The translations under genes and the position numbers were made by a program. Positions 50,101-56,577 of a stretch of DNA of 64,000 nucleotides are shown here, one piece after another. Location of the stretch: positions 1 through 64,000 of IMG/VR virus record IMGVR_UViG_3300031369_000001; one strand, written 5' to 3'. Below the pieces are notes generated by a model. The model was not told where the DNA came from and made no database searches. It saw only the letters and a program-made list of their open reading frames with translations. The DNA comes from a virus. The number at the start of each line of letters is the position of its first letter. The stretch's first letter is position 1.

Positions 50101-50683
50101 CTTAATTAATAAATGGAATGAGACAGGAAGTGACCATGATATACATTTAATTATTTTACAAAAAGCTGCGATGGATGAGTTTGGATTGGATAGTGGGACG
50201 ATTAAACATTTTGATAAGAAGTTATTAAATAAGGTACATAAAATACCTAAAACTGTTATGGGGGCAAGAAAATTTATAAGAGCGCAGTATAGTCTTACAC
50301 AAGAATATCTAAAAAAACAGGGGATATCGGAAATTATTCTGTTTAGAGGAATGCAACTTAAAAAGATTAAAAGTGATGGTAGGTCTAAAGAGATTGAAGT
50401 TACTTCCCAACCTCTATCTTCTTGGTCTACTTCTTTTTCAGAGGCTAAAGATTTTTCTGTAAGGGGGGCAGTTGGTAGTTCTTCTTTTTCTAGTGTTTTA
50501 TTGTCTAAAAAAGTTCCTATAGAACAAATATTTTCTATACCAAAGGTTGGTATAGGTGAAAGTGATGAACAAGAATGCGTTTTACTTGGAAATAAGAAAG
50601 ATCCTGAAAAAGTGATTTCTTTAGCTGCTGATTATCATTATATGTATAATATTAATGTAAAACAATTATATGGAGAAAAGTAA
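47138..50683 (+). CDS. giant fusion: MuF, pyrophosphatase-like, metalloprotease, ADP-ribosyltransferase
   Basis: About 1181 aa from the ATG at 47138 (AAAGGGG upstream). Modules in order: SPP1 gp7/MuF head domain with C211KHC214 and HPNCVCN near 258; FYKS near 303; inorganic-pyrophosphatase-like domain (IETPKGDKRKW, YGFVKNT, EEELDVFVGP, DEQKCMLGF), a known MuF-polyprotein partner; IYKA near 443 and GPKGGKW linker; zincin protease with H568EISH572; L793NKS and GPRGGKW linker; a KKEPI repeat; and a C-terminal ADP-ribosyltransferase-like domain with R1070 (LFRGMQL), SWSTS near 1096 and EQE near 1145. MuF proteins enter the capsid with the portal, so these modules are probably delivered into the host. 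Confidence 0.82.
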   Translation: MPLTPDQILEIQDIIELHHNAFIANTIGHDALPDEVIDELRDKGLLNKESKDLIKKIYEYGQVLGKLNSPQASQMSYNRFEDYIQKNPQPLTQMQQRAVRMAQVNAGQYCMGLGNIIEKDTGRTLIEADQRFRIAYEDKIKNLTALNAARRESIEKLRSDLGWSTGDWARDMKRIAVTEIMYSTQQGQADYLRKKYGEDVFVARIPNPGACKHCIRLHIGPDGQPRIFKLSTLEEHGSNVGRKQNDWQAVVGPVHPNCVCNMISVPKGWGFNEEGDLLPGGKLGEIYYEPEELERALIEENLFYKSLKAKVNIVFQGIPIVIETPKGDKRKWINGDGSIGETIMQEASYGFVKNTTSMDEEELDVFVGPFKDSPVVYIIDQKNPDNELYDEQKCMLGFRNEEHALNVYRMNYDNPDKFIYDCSSMDIEAFKRWCGIGIIREEIYKALFIGPKGGKWANAEHTIPYQDPSLAMRNKASNFYDGLISWVKDNKDNLQFDSNGNVYIQANQFTNDKNLSHLHILITPKGVFRGNGIGKTSDGKDVLVLTNLRNPYDTTYLDTRITSRVIIHEISHYLNAGYDKVHNIVTEHGKEYYNQSVEFDAFWNEGAGELERFIRNFKDTNQHHIFERIVGNSPDFKYFNSKVKSFWDKTFLNSLTEANKKKFDKRLYRLWDDLKSNIYKSNYDLSPGPGSGLNFFLGTNVNKPNSGGTIRYKEVLELGKEELEKRKKQKGNKGIYGDIEDYQFGENIIPVKELIIPETVKESKKEARKKNKDVNKFVLTRRLKWKKGNVNNLNKSLFIGPRGGKWADSEHTIPWKEEVSTNGKFVDTNDSALSNVLAELLGKNIHLEKVRETDKELFYRGGKELLIGAKKLINALKNKGFKVEIIPQGKNLPIVVLNKPIKKEPIKKEPIKKEPIKKEPIKKEPIKLSSDEVIKQDKVLKDKKIFNKLSSDYVNRINNIYKVLKDDKDFKYFVKSIGHTNVKDTIEYLINKWNETGSDHDIHLIILQKAAMDEFGLDSGTIKHFDKKLLNKVHKIPKTVMGARKFIRAQYSLTQEYLKKQGISEIILFRGMQLKKIKSDGRSKEIEVTSQPLSSWSTSFSEAKDFSVRGAVGSSSFSSVLLSKKVPIEQIFSIPKVGIGESDEQECVLLGNKKDPEKVISLAADYHYMYNINVKQLYGEK
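48465..48537 (+). repeat. 73-bp exact repeat shared with the topoisomerase fusion gene (copy 2)
   Basis: Identical to 44032-44104. It marks the start of the metalloprotease module. Confidence 0.95.
49529..49594 (+). repeat. linker repeat shared with the topoisomerase fusion gene (copy 2)
   Basis: It matches 40914-40979 with three differences in 66 bp and marks the start of the ADP-ribosyltransferase-side module. Confidence 0.9.
49841..49915 (+). repeat. 15-bp tandem repeat coding KKEPI
   Basis: Five units of AAGAAAGAACCAATA (the first with one change) code (KKEPI)5, a flexible basic linker before the ADP-ribosyltransferase-like domain. Such arrays change in copy number easily. Confidence 0.9.
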
Positions 50684-50898
50684 TGGTAATTAATATTGAT
50701 GAAGATTTAATAAATTCTGATTGGTTAAAAAGTAAATGGAATTTACCTCCATATAAAAGCTTTAAATTTATGGAGATATTGCATAGAGATAAAAAATCTT
50801 TAGATCAGTTTAAGCAATTACCTGTATATAAATGGGCAGTTAAAAATGGATTAATTAAAGATGATGAATGGACAGGTAGTGTAAATGAAGTGCCCTAA
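50683..50898 (+). CDS. hypothetical protein after ART module
   Basis: A 71-aa protein beginning at the one-base overlap TAATG with the giant gene. It could be an immunity or partner protein for the ADP-ribosyltransferase module, purely by position. Sequence MVINIDEDLINSDWLKSKWNLPPYKSF shows no known domain. Confidence 0.5.
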   Translation: MVINIDEDLINSDWLKSKWNLPPYKSFKFMEILHRDKKSLDQFKQLPVYKWAVKNGLIKDDEWTGSVNEVP

Positions 50899-51085
50899 TT
50901 GTCGTAATCAAATAATCCAAAGAACTGATGATGGATTTAAATTACACGTAAAGGGGAGGATTATTTGGAAAGGAGATATATGTGAATCTAAATGTTATTG
51001 GTGTGGCGAACCCATTAAAGTGGCGTTGCCAGTTGATTTATCCAAAGCTATTAGGGGGAAAGAGCGTTATGTCATTAAGCGCTAA
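50885..51085 (+). CDS. zinc-ribbon protein
   Basis: A 66-aa protein with CPNCRNQI and CYWCGEPI 31 residues apart, a treble-clef-like zinc ribbon. It ends 4 bp inside the convergent minus-strand gene, with no terminator visible between. Confidence 0.6.
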   Translation: MKCPNCRNQIIQRTDDGFKLHVKGRIIWKGDICESKCYWCGEPIKVALPVDLSKAIRGKERYVIKR

Positions 51086-51396
51086 TTGATTAGATATGTA
51101 GCGTCTCCCATCTCATACGTTAAAATGAATTGTAGTACGGCGGCTTCAGTGTTAAATTGATTATATAGTTCTTTAACGCTACTTTGATTGTCAATTTGGC
51201 TTTTAATCTCCATTAAACTATTTTCGTGGTAAAATGAAGAAATGAATGTATGTGGGAGTCTATATCCAATACCTAAGTATAGTGTATGGATACAAAATAG
51301 ATATAGCAAATCTTCATTTGACAGATAGATTCCTTCTTCTAAATCTTTCATGAGTTTTCGTGCTTTTTCGATTGACGATATTTTTTTATTTTTCAT
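51082..51396 (-). CDS. hypothetical protein, last gene of minus-strand operon
   Basis: A 104-aa helical protein (KNKKISSIEKARKLMKDLEEGIYLSNEDLLYLFCIHTLYLG). It overlaps its upstream neighbour by 11 bp. No family recognised. Confidence 0.55.
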   Translation of the reverse strand: MKNKKISSIEKARKLMKDLEEGIYLSNEDLLYLFCIHTLYLGIGYRLPHTFISSFYHENSLMEIKSQIDNQSSVKELYNQFNTEAAVLQFILTYEMGDATYLIN

Positions 51397-51634
51397 TTTT
51401 GGCCTCCATATTTGTTTTTAGGTTGTTTATATTCCATTGTTGTTCCGTTTCCCTTCTCATTTTATCTATTTCTTCTGAATAGATAACTTTGAAAATTGTT
51501 TCTTTTGATTCATATTCGTTTAGCCCCATACAGGCAGGGCACCGAATTATCCATTTACACGTTAAATCCTTATGGTTCGCCCACAAGTATGAAAATGGAG
51601 GTTTGTTGTGCTTTTTACAGTTATTCAGTTTCAT
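51386..51634 (-). CDS. Lar-like zinc protein 1 in minus-strand operon
   Basis: An 82-aa protein: C..H near the start (NCKKHNKPPFSYLW), then WIIRCPACMGLNEYE and a late EQQWN. The order is like Lar-type proteins and like its upstream neighbour, though with a Cys replaced by His. Confidence 0.5.
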   Translation of the reverse strand: MKLNNCKKHNKPPFSYLWANHKDLTCKWIIRCPACMGLNEYESKETIFKVIYSEEIDKMRRETEQQWNINNLKTNMEAKNEK

Positions 51635-51860
51635 AGCTCATATTATTCCAAAAAAAGATAACACGATCTACATCTTCTTTATGATTACTAAATATTTCTG
51701 AATAATTTGTGTATTGGAAATATTCTTTAATTGATATAGATGGTCCACGCATTAAGCACGACGGACATATTACGAATATATTTGTGCATGCTGGATTGAT
51801 TATTTGGTAATCTAATACTGGGTCGCTTTGACAAAATTGACATCTATTTATTTTTTTCAT
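51621..51860 (-). CDS. Lar-like zinc protein 2 in minus-strand operon
   Basis: A 79-aa protein with CQFCQSDPVLDY, then VICPSCLMRGPSI and VIFFWNNM. This matches the Lar layout (CxFCGSdP, VxCxxCxxRGP, A..WN) well. Lar-type proteins can counter or modulate restriction, but this is a family inference. AAGGAGT precedes the start. Confidence 0.6.
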   Translation of the reverse strand: MKKINRCQFCQSDPVLDYQIINPACTNIFVICPSCLMRGPSISIKEYFQYTNYSEIFSNHKEDVDRVIFFWNNMSYETE

Positions 51861-51863
51861 GAA

Positions 51864-52214
51864 TTACTCCTTATAATTTGGAAAATAATATTCGTCTTCT
51901 TCTCCTTGCGGATAAAAATCTGCGAAAGGTCTTCGATTGCCATTTTTTAGGGTGTTTTTTAGACACAATTTAATGTCTGCTATTCGATCGCATAGTGAAT
52001 AGATATATGTAAAATCATAGAATTGTTGTTTTGTTAATCCGTTTTGCAATTCATTTTTGTTTCGACAAGGTGGTATTCCCCAATCTCCATACAAACAACG
52101 ATCACTTAGCCTATATGCGCGAATTATCTCTTCGAGGCATTCTATGTATTCTCCTGCTAAAAAAAGAATACCCGCCCCTTTTATCGTTTCTTCTAGATCG
52201 TTTAGTTTAGTCAT
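51864..52214 (-). CDS. hypothetical protein in minus-strand operon
   Basis: A 116-aa helical protein (LNDLEETIKGAGILFLAGEYIECLEEIIRAYRL), with an AAGGAG site before the ATG. No family recognised. Confidence 0.55.
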   Translation of the reverse strand: MTKLNDLEETIKGAGILFLAGEYIECLEEIIRAYRLSDRCLYGDWGIPPCRNKNELQNGLTKQQFYDFTYIYSLCDRIADIKLCLKNTLKNGNRRPFADFYPQGEEDEYYFPNYKE

Positions 52215-52476
52215 TTACCTGCTTCTCCTTGAAAAATGTTTTGATTTGGTTTTGGATTTGTTTACGATATTGTCCCCATGAATGGAAACAACCGTTTGCC
52301 CATTTTCTATTGGTAACTAGGTTGTCAATTATTATATTGGGATACGATCCTTTTTTTGGCCTACGGTTACTATATAGGACCATTTGATCTTTATAGATAA
52401 CTGTATATCGATATCTTTCTATATCTGGTGCCAGTAAGACATCGTATATGATGTCATTCATTGATCTTCTAGACAT
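52207..52476 (-). CDS. hypothetical basic protein in minus-strand operon
   Basis: An 89-aa protein from the ATG at 52476 (AAGGAC upstream). YTVIYKDQMVLYSNRRPKKGSYPN looks beta-rich; the end is a basic helix. No family recognised. Confidence 0.5.
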   Translation of the reverse strand: MSRRSMNDIIYDVLLAPDIERYRYTVIYKDQMVLYSNRRPKKGSYPNIIIDNLVTNRKWANGCFHSWGQYRKQIQNQIKTFFKEKQVND

Positions 52477-52489
52477 GATTGTTTTGTCC

Positions 52490-52723
52490 TTATTTTGGGA
52501 TATTGAATTTAATGTAATCTTTATGAAATACACCTACACTATACCGTAAACTATCTAATGCTCGTTGGTAGGAAAGATCATAATTTGCTGGACGTATATT
52601 ACTAGTGTCATATAGGTATATAGCGTCTGCTAATGCTATTCTGGCAGATGATTCCATTTCTGGGAGCATTGCGATATGTTTTCGACAGGCGATGAATAAT
52701 TTTTGTATATTACGTTTTTTCAT
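52490..52723 (-). CDS. hypothetical protein, first gene of minus-strand operon
   Basis: A 77-aa helical protein from the ATG at 52723, which follows AAGGAGG. The predicted transcript start from the sigma-54-like element is near 52741, giving a short leader. No family recognised. Confidence 0.55.
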   Translation of the reverse strand: MKKRNIQKLFIACRKHIAMLPEMESSARIALADAIYLYDTSNIRPANYDLSYQRALDSLRYSVGVFHKDYIKFNIPK

Positions 52724-52750
52724 TTTAATGGCCTCCTTACCTATAAACCT

Positions 52751-52768
52751 ATGCGAATAGTGTGCCAA
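52751..52768 (-). promoter_or_regulatory. sigma-54-type (-24/-12) promoter-like element, minus strand
   Basis: Read on the minus strand: TTGGCACACTATTCGCAT, with GG and GC 12 bp apart. It points at the minus-strand operon and is nearly the same as the plus-strand element at 53056. Confidence 0.6.
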
Positions 52769-53055
52769 AAATTAAAAGTATTGATATGTTTAGGTTTTAT
52801 TAAAAAGTGGTATTAGTGTCTAAAAGTTCAAAAATAGAAGTTTTAGGTAAAAGCTAATGATTTTAAGTACTTAACTTTTTATATACTATTACTTTTTTGC
52901 GTATTTCTATATAAAATATGCATAGTTTATTAAATGGTTGTTTTACTTAAGTTTCTAGTGGTAAAATCTTAAAAATGTGGTTTAGCTATGCAAAGTTTTC
53001 ATAAAGCATTTAACTCCTATATTTATAAGTATTTGAATTTGTTAGATTTAAATAT
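52769..53055. promoter_or_regulatory. AT-rich divergent control region
   Basis: No gene seen. It lies between two divergent sigma-54-like promoters and contains GCAAAGTTTTCATAA (52990-53004), TTTTTTGCGTA and TTAAGTACTTAA, similar to pieces of the 13.2-13.4 kb gap. These may be binding sites for an enhancer-binding protein. Confidence 0.45.
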
Positions 53056-53073
53056 TTGGCACACCGTTTGCAT
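53056..53073 (+). promoter_or_regulatory. sigma-54-type (-24/-12) promoter-like element
   Basis: TTGGCACACCGTTTGCAT is a near-perfect TGGCAC-N5-TTGCA element (GG 53058-53059, GC 53070-53071). The leader that follows (GGGGTAGGAATGCGAAAAGC then AAAGGAGA) resembles that at 13440. Confidence 0.65.
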
Positions 53074-53126
53074 TACCTTAGGGGTAGGAATGCGAAAAGC
53101 CGCAGCAAAGATAAAGGAGATATAAG

Positions 53127-53420
53127 ATGGTAAAATTAATACAGGACAATCTTTGGTTTTGTGACGACTGTTATATCGTGGCTGAAACAGGAGACACGTC
53201 ATCTTTTGACTATTATTACGGGCCTAAGGCGGAAGATAGAATACAAGAGATAGAGAAAGAATTATCTCTTTACGAAAAAGAAGGCCACATTGTTTCGGAT
53301 AATGACTCTGAAACGGGTGAAGGTATTGAAGAATTCTCGCATCGATACTGTGATTGTTGTGGCACAGGATTGGCAGGGGGACGGCACCGTATGGTATTAT
53401 TGGGGAATAACAAACAATAG
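53127..53420 (+). CDS. conserved phage hypothetical protein (CDCCG..LAGGRHR type)
   Basis: A 97-aa protein starting VKLIQDNLWFCDDCYIVAETGD and ending EEFSHRYCDCCGTGLAGGRHRMVLL. I know this order from uncharacterised phage proteins: a CDDC pair and a CDCCG pair probably bind one zinc. First gene behind the sigma-54-like promoter. Confidence 0.65.
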   Translation: MVKLIQDNLWFCDDCYIVAETGDTSSFDYYYGPKAEDRIQEIEKELSLYEKEGHIVSDNDSETGEGIEEFSHRYCDCCGTGLAGGRHRMVLLGNNKQ

Positions 53421-53438
53421 GAAAAGAAAGGAAAGAAA

Positions 53439-54206
53439 ATGACACCTCACGACAAAGTTGTTGAAATGTGCGGAAATTTTGACGAAAAATCAAAAGAAGA
53501 TTTGGCCATCAGAGCCGAACGACAACGGGAACGAGCTAACAAATGGATGGAACGTTATTTTCTCCTACGTGCAACATTAGAGCGTCAATTGGTTGAGCAA
53601 AAAAATGACGGTGAATTGCGCATAGCAGCTGCGATAGATGAATTGCAAAAAGGTGGTGAAAAATTTAACATTGAAATTGAGAAAATTAGAAAAGAGCTTT
53701 TTGCTGCTAGGCAAGAAACGCGCAAAATACGTGGGGAAAAAATTGAGGCTTATGAAAATGGGTGTAAAGAGGGATTTAAGCGGGCTCAAGAAAAATTTGC
53801 GCGTGAAATACGTATCGGTAAACGAGAAATCGCTCGTCAACGTAAAGAGCGTATTAGAATCAAAATCCATGCATTGTTGTGGGAGAGTGTCACTGGTATA
53901 GATGCTAATGGCGATTTAATTGACTGGGTTCGGCGTGCCATTAAGCGTCAAATTGACGCTCCAAATCATGTCGATGTTGTTGTTATTGAGGGTTCAAAAA
54001 AGCGAGAGAATAGTCAGCCAAAATTAGTCGGCAATTCAGGTTATTCCACAACCCCCTCGGGAAAAACAATCGTGAATTATCCAGGCGCATATGGCTGGAG
54101 TACAGTGTATCATCGCTCAACAGAACGAGTAGAAGTTGGGCGTAACTGGATTCGTAAAAATATTTATTATCTCGCAAAGTCTGAGGCGGAGATGAAGATA
54201 AAGTAA
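53439..54206 (+). CDS. basic coiled-coil protein
   Basis: A 255-aa protein. Residues 15-145 are a long basic coiled coil rich in Arg, Lys and Glu (RAERQRERANKWMERYF, KFAREIRIGKREIARQRKERIRIK). A Gly/Ser/Tyr-rich C-terminal part follows. Possibly nucleic-acid-binding or structural. No family recognised. Confidence 0.55.
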   Translation: MTPHDKVVEMCGNFDEKSKEDLAIRAERQRERANKWMERYFLLRATLERQLVEQKNDGELRIAAAIDELQKGGEKFNIEIEKIRKELFAARQETRKIRGEKIEAYENGCKEGFKRAQEKFAREIRIGKREIARQRKERIRIKIHALLWESVTGIDANGDLIDWVRRAIKRQIDAPNHVDVVVIEGSKKRENSQPKLVGNSGYSTTPSGKTIVNYPGAYGWSTVYHRSTERVEVGRNWIRKNIYYLAKSEAEMKIK

Positions 54207-54221
54207 TTTTTGTTTTCGGTA

Positions 54222-54266
54222 CTACACACAAAATTATTTGTGTGTAGGATCGAGCACAAAAGCTCG
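54222..54266 (+). terminator. two stem-loops without U-tract
   Basis: CTACACACAAA (54222-54232) pairs perfectly with TTTGTGTGTAG (54237-54247) around ATTA; CGAGC/GCTCG (54251-54266) forms a second hairpin. They may attenuate, process or stabilise the transcript rather than end it. Confidence 0.5.
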
Positions 54267-54285
54267 TAAGAAAAGGGGGATTTAA

Positions 54286-54630
54286 ATGGAAAAAAGAATG
54301 ACATTGGAAGAAAAAATCAAAGAAATACAAGGTAAAGTTGATAGTAGTGCGCGGGTTTTGGCGTTTCAACGTGCTAAAACAAAAGCTAGTATGTATCAAT
54401 ACAAAGTCCAAGTTCCTTATACAATTATTACACAAAATGATCCTTTTGCTATTGCACAAGCGCTTAGATTGCACACAATGCAAGAAGTAATTTCTCTTGA
54501 ATCTTTGTATGCATCTAGACCACATCATTTTGTTCAAATAATTACGGATAGGGCCAAATTAGCAGATCAAATAGAGAAATGTGTTTCTGTAAAAGAGGCT
54601 CGCAAACTATTGATGGACAATTATACGTAG
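54286..54630 (+). CDS. hypothetical protein
   Basis: A 114-aa helical protein MEKRMTLEEKIKEIQGKVDSSARVLAFQRAK... with an AAGGGGG site upstream. No family recognised. Confidence 0.5.
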   Translation: MEKRMTLEEKIKEIQGKVDSSARVLAFQRAKTKASMYQYKVQVPYTIITQNDPFAIAQALRLHTMQEVISLESLYASRPHHFVQIITDRAKLADQIEKCVSVKEARKLLMDNYT

Positions 54631-54641
54631 GAGGTTAGGTA

Positions 54642-54869
54642 ATGAATATCGAGACTAAAATAAATATTAATTATACAGTTACTGTGTCTAATAGATTTCG
54701 TAGAGCGGTTAATGCCTGGTATGGAAAAGTAGGCTTAGCTACTAATCGTCAAATTGTTAATTGGTTTAAAATGTATGGGGAATCTAATAGTGATGCAGTA
54801 ATGGAGCATTTAGCGATTATAGAATTGGAAAATAGAAATAAAAAATGTAGGAGGAATAATGCAAGTTGA
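54642..54869 (+). CDS. hypothetical protein
   Basis: A 75-aa protein (INYTVTVSNRFRRAVNAWYGKVGLATNRQIVNWFKMYGE) with a possible helix-turn-helix in its middle. GGAGG precedes it. No family recognised. Confidence 0.5.
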   Translation: MNIETKININYTVTVSNRFRRAVNAWYGKVGLATNRQIVNWFKMYGESNSDAVMEHLAIIELENRNKKCRRNNAS

Positions 54870-55068
54870 AATAAAAAATAAAGAAGATGTTCGTACATAT
54901 TTAATAGATGAATATTGTATGGATGATATGGAATGTTCTCAATTTTTAAACTGCATTAATGATAATTTAATTAGAGCTATATCTTCTAGTCATGTGTCTA
55001 TTATAGATTTTGTGGATGCCATGGTTAAATGGGGGAATATAAAAGTAATACGTTGTATAGGTATTTAA
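54859..55068 (+). CDS. hypothetical protein
   Basis: A 69-aa acidic helical protein overlapping its neighbour by 11 bp. Its stop codon lies inside the operator-like sequence at 55057. No family recognised. Confidence 0.5.
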   Translation: MQVEIKNKEDVRTYLIDEYCMDDMECSQFLNCINDNLIRAISSSHVSIIDFVDAMVKWGNIKVIRCIGI

Positions 55069-55083
55069 ATACTATAATACCTT
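55057..55083 (+). promoter_or_regulatory. operator-like palindrome before receiver/sigma genes
   Basis: AGGTATTTAAATACT (55059-55073) followed by ATACCT matches the candidate operator at 21132 with small changes. It precedes the receiver and sigma-factor operon. Confidence 0.45.
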
Positions 55084-55139
55084 TGTTTTTTTCTTTGTTT
55101 TTCTAAACTTTTGTGGTAGGGCATAATAAGGAAGTCAAA

Positions 55140-55184
55140 ATGCCGGTAAAATTTGATGATGAAGAAGCAGTTTGTGGCGATTAA
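55140..55184 (+). CDS. possible 14-aa leader peptide
   Basis: MPVKFDDEEAVCGD with AAGGAAG upstream. It sits just before the next gene and could be a leader peptide. Too short to be sure. Confidence 0.25.
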   Translation: MPVKFDDEEAVCGD

Positions 55185-55201
55185 CAGCAAGGAGGTTATT
55201 G

Positions 55202-55420
55202 GTGAAAATGATGAAAAGAGTAGCAATTAAAGATCCTTATTTTTCATTAAAATGGGAAATTTTCCAATTGCCGGAAGAACAGCAAACGAAGTGGGAATTG
55301 ATGTATGAGGTGTCAGGTGGCTCACTTCTTTTTGAACGGATTCATGTTCTTTACCCACGTAAAATAAAGAATTTGGTAAAGGTAATTGATATCCTTTACG
55401 AGAAAATGGAAAGAGAATAG
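55202..55420 (+). CDS. hypothetical protein with N-terminal KRVAIK motif
   Basis: About 72 aa from GTG at 55202, six bases after AAGGAGG (an ATG at 55211 is further away). The start MKMMKRVAIKDPYFS carries the recurrent basic motif. The rest is helical and Trp-containing. First gene of the regulatory operon with the receiver and sigma factor. Confidence 0.55.
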   Translation: MKMMKRVAIKDPYFSLKWEIFQLPEEQQTKWELMYEVSGGSLLFERIHVLYPRKIKNLVKVIDILYEKMERE

Positions 55421-55430
55421 GAGGTTTTTC

Positions 55431-55811
55431 ATGGAGAAGAAAAGAATTTTGGTAGTAGATGACGATCCATTAATTTGTAAAATGATTAAACGTTGCATAA
55501 GAATTTTTATTAAATATCCTATATTAAAAGTGAAATGGGCATTTAGTGTTAGGCAAGCTATAAAGACTATAGATAACAGTCATAAAAAATATAGTCTAGT
55601 GATTACTGATTGGGATTGTTCCCAAGAGAATGATGGATTTAAAGTTGTTTCTTGTGCATTGGGGAATGGTATCCATTGTATTGTGTACACAGGTGATTCT
55701 TTATCTGCAAAATGTTTTTTAAAGAATTATGGAATAGAAATACCCATTATTGACAAAGTAGCTGATATTACGAAATTAATGGAGGTTATAAATGGAATTA
55801 TCATTAGATGA
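55431..55811 (+). CDS. stand-alone response-regulator receiver domain
   Basis: A 126-aa CheY-like protein from the ATG at 55431 (GGAGG upstream). All receiver residues are visible: acidic pair in VVDDDP, phospho-acceptor in VITDWDC, Thr in VYTGDS and Lys in IIDKVAD. It has no output domain. It overlaps the sigma-factor gene by 20 bp. Receiver-only proteins act by protein contact, so it may control the sigma factor beside it or tap a host two-component pathway. Rare in phages. Confidence 0.8.
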   Translation: MEKKRILVVDDDPLICKMIKRCIRIFIKYPILKVKWAFSVRQAIKTIDNSHKKYSLVITDWDCSQENDGFKVVSCALGNGIHCIVYTGDSLSAKCFLKNYGIEIPIIDKVADITKLMEVINGIIIR

Positions 55812-56577
55812 TAAACATTTAAACACTTCATATCAAGAATTATTTGATGCAAATATAAAATTAGTATACCATTATGTTAAAAAACATTCTTATTTTTCCG
55901 ATGAGTTGGAAAAGGAAGATGTTTTACAAGACGGTAAACTAGGACTATTCTTAGCAGCTAAAACTTTTGATCCTAATAAAAATGTAGCTTTTTCTACTTG
56001 GGCATATTATTGGATAAAAGCCATTATTACTCGTTCTCAGGCCAAGTTTACATTTTTAAAATGGCCAAATAAAAAATATATTATCCGGACTAAAATTATT
56101 CAATTTTGGGGGAAGTACTACAATTCACATGGAGAAAATCCAGAATTAGACGACATTATTAATGCTTTAGAAGATTTGGACGCATATATGCCTATAACTT
56201 CTAAAGATATTACCATTGTTTATAATAATATAACAATGTTCAAAAAATCATTAACTAATAAAACAGGGGAAGCTAATCAAGACTTTTCAGATTATGGTAA
56301 TGAAATTCTATTAGAGAGTATAATGGTTCCGCAGGAATCAGCTGAAGATAGACTAGTAAAAAAAAGGTCGGTTGAGTTAAATAAATGTTTGTACAAATTG
56401 CCATATTTTGAACGTTTTATAATTGAAAAAAGATATTTGGAAGAATATACTTTAGAGGATATCAGAAATTTATGGAGTGAAATTACTGGAAAGACGTATA
56501 CACGAGAATGGATACGCCAAAAAGAAAAAACAGCATTAAAGAAAATGAAACGATTTATGGAGGAATTTGATGTCTAA
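55792..56577 (+). CDS. sigma-70-family sigma factor
   Basis: A 261-aa protein. Region 2 spans about residues 14-85 (FDANIKLVYHYVKKH, EKEDVLQDGKLGLFLAAKTFDPNKNVAFSTWAYYWIKAIITR), with the aromatic-rich promoter-melting segment FSTWAYYWI. Region 4 spans about 195-258 (LYKLPYFERFIIEKRYLEEYTLEDIRNLW...TREWIRQKEKTALKKMK). It should redirect host RNA polymerase to phage promoters, probably for the head genes just downstream. Confidence 0.88.
   Translation: MELSLDDKHLNTSYQELFDANIKLVYHYVKKHSYFSDELEKEDVLQDGKLGLFLAAKTFDPNKNVAFSTWAYYWIKAIITRSQAKFTFLKWPNKKYIIRTKIIQFWGKYYNSHGENPELDDIINALEDLDAYMPITSKDITIVYNNITMFKKSLTNKTGEANQDFSDYGNEILLESIMVPQESAEDRLVKKRSVELNKCLYKLPYFERFIIEKRYLEEYTLEDIRNLWSEITGKTYTREWIRQKEKTALKKMKRFMEEFDV

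Noticed and set aside
52769-53055. Replication origin in the AT-rich divergent gap
   Set aside because: AT-richness alone is not enough; promoter sites explain the region better and no iterons or DnaA boxes were recognised.
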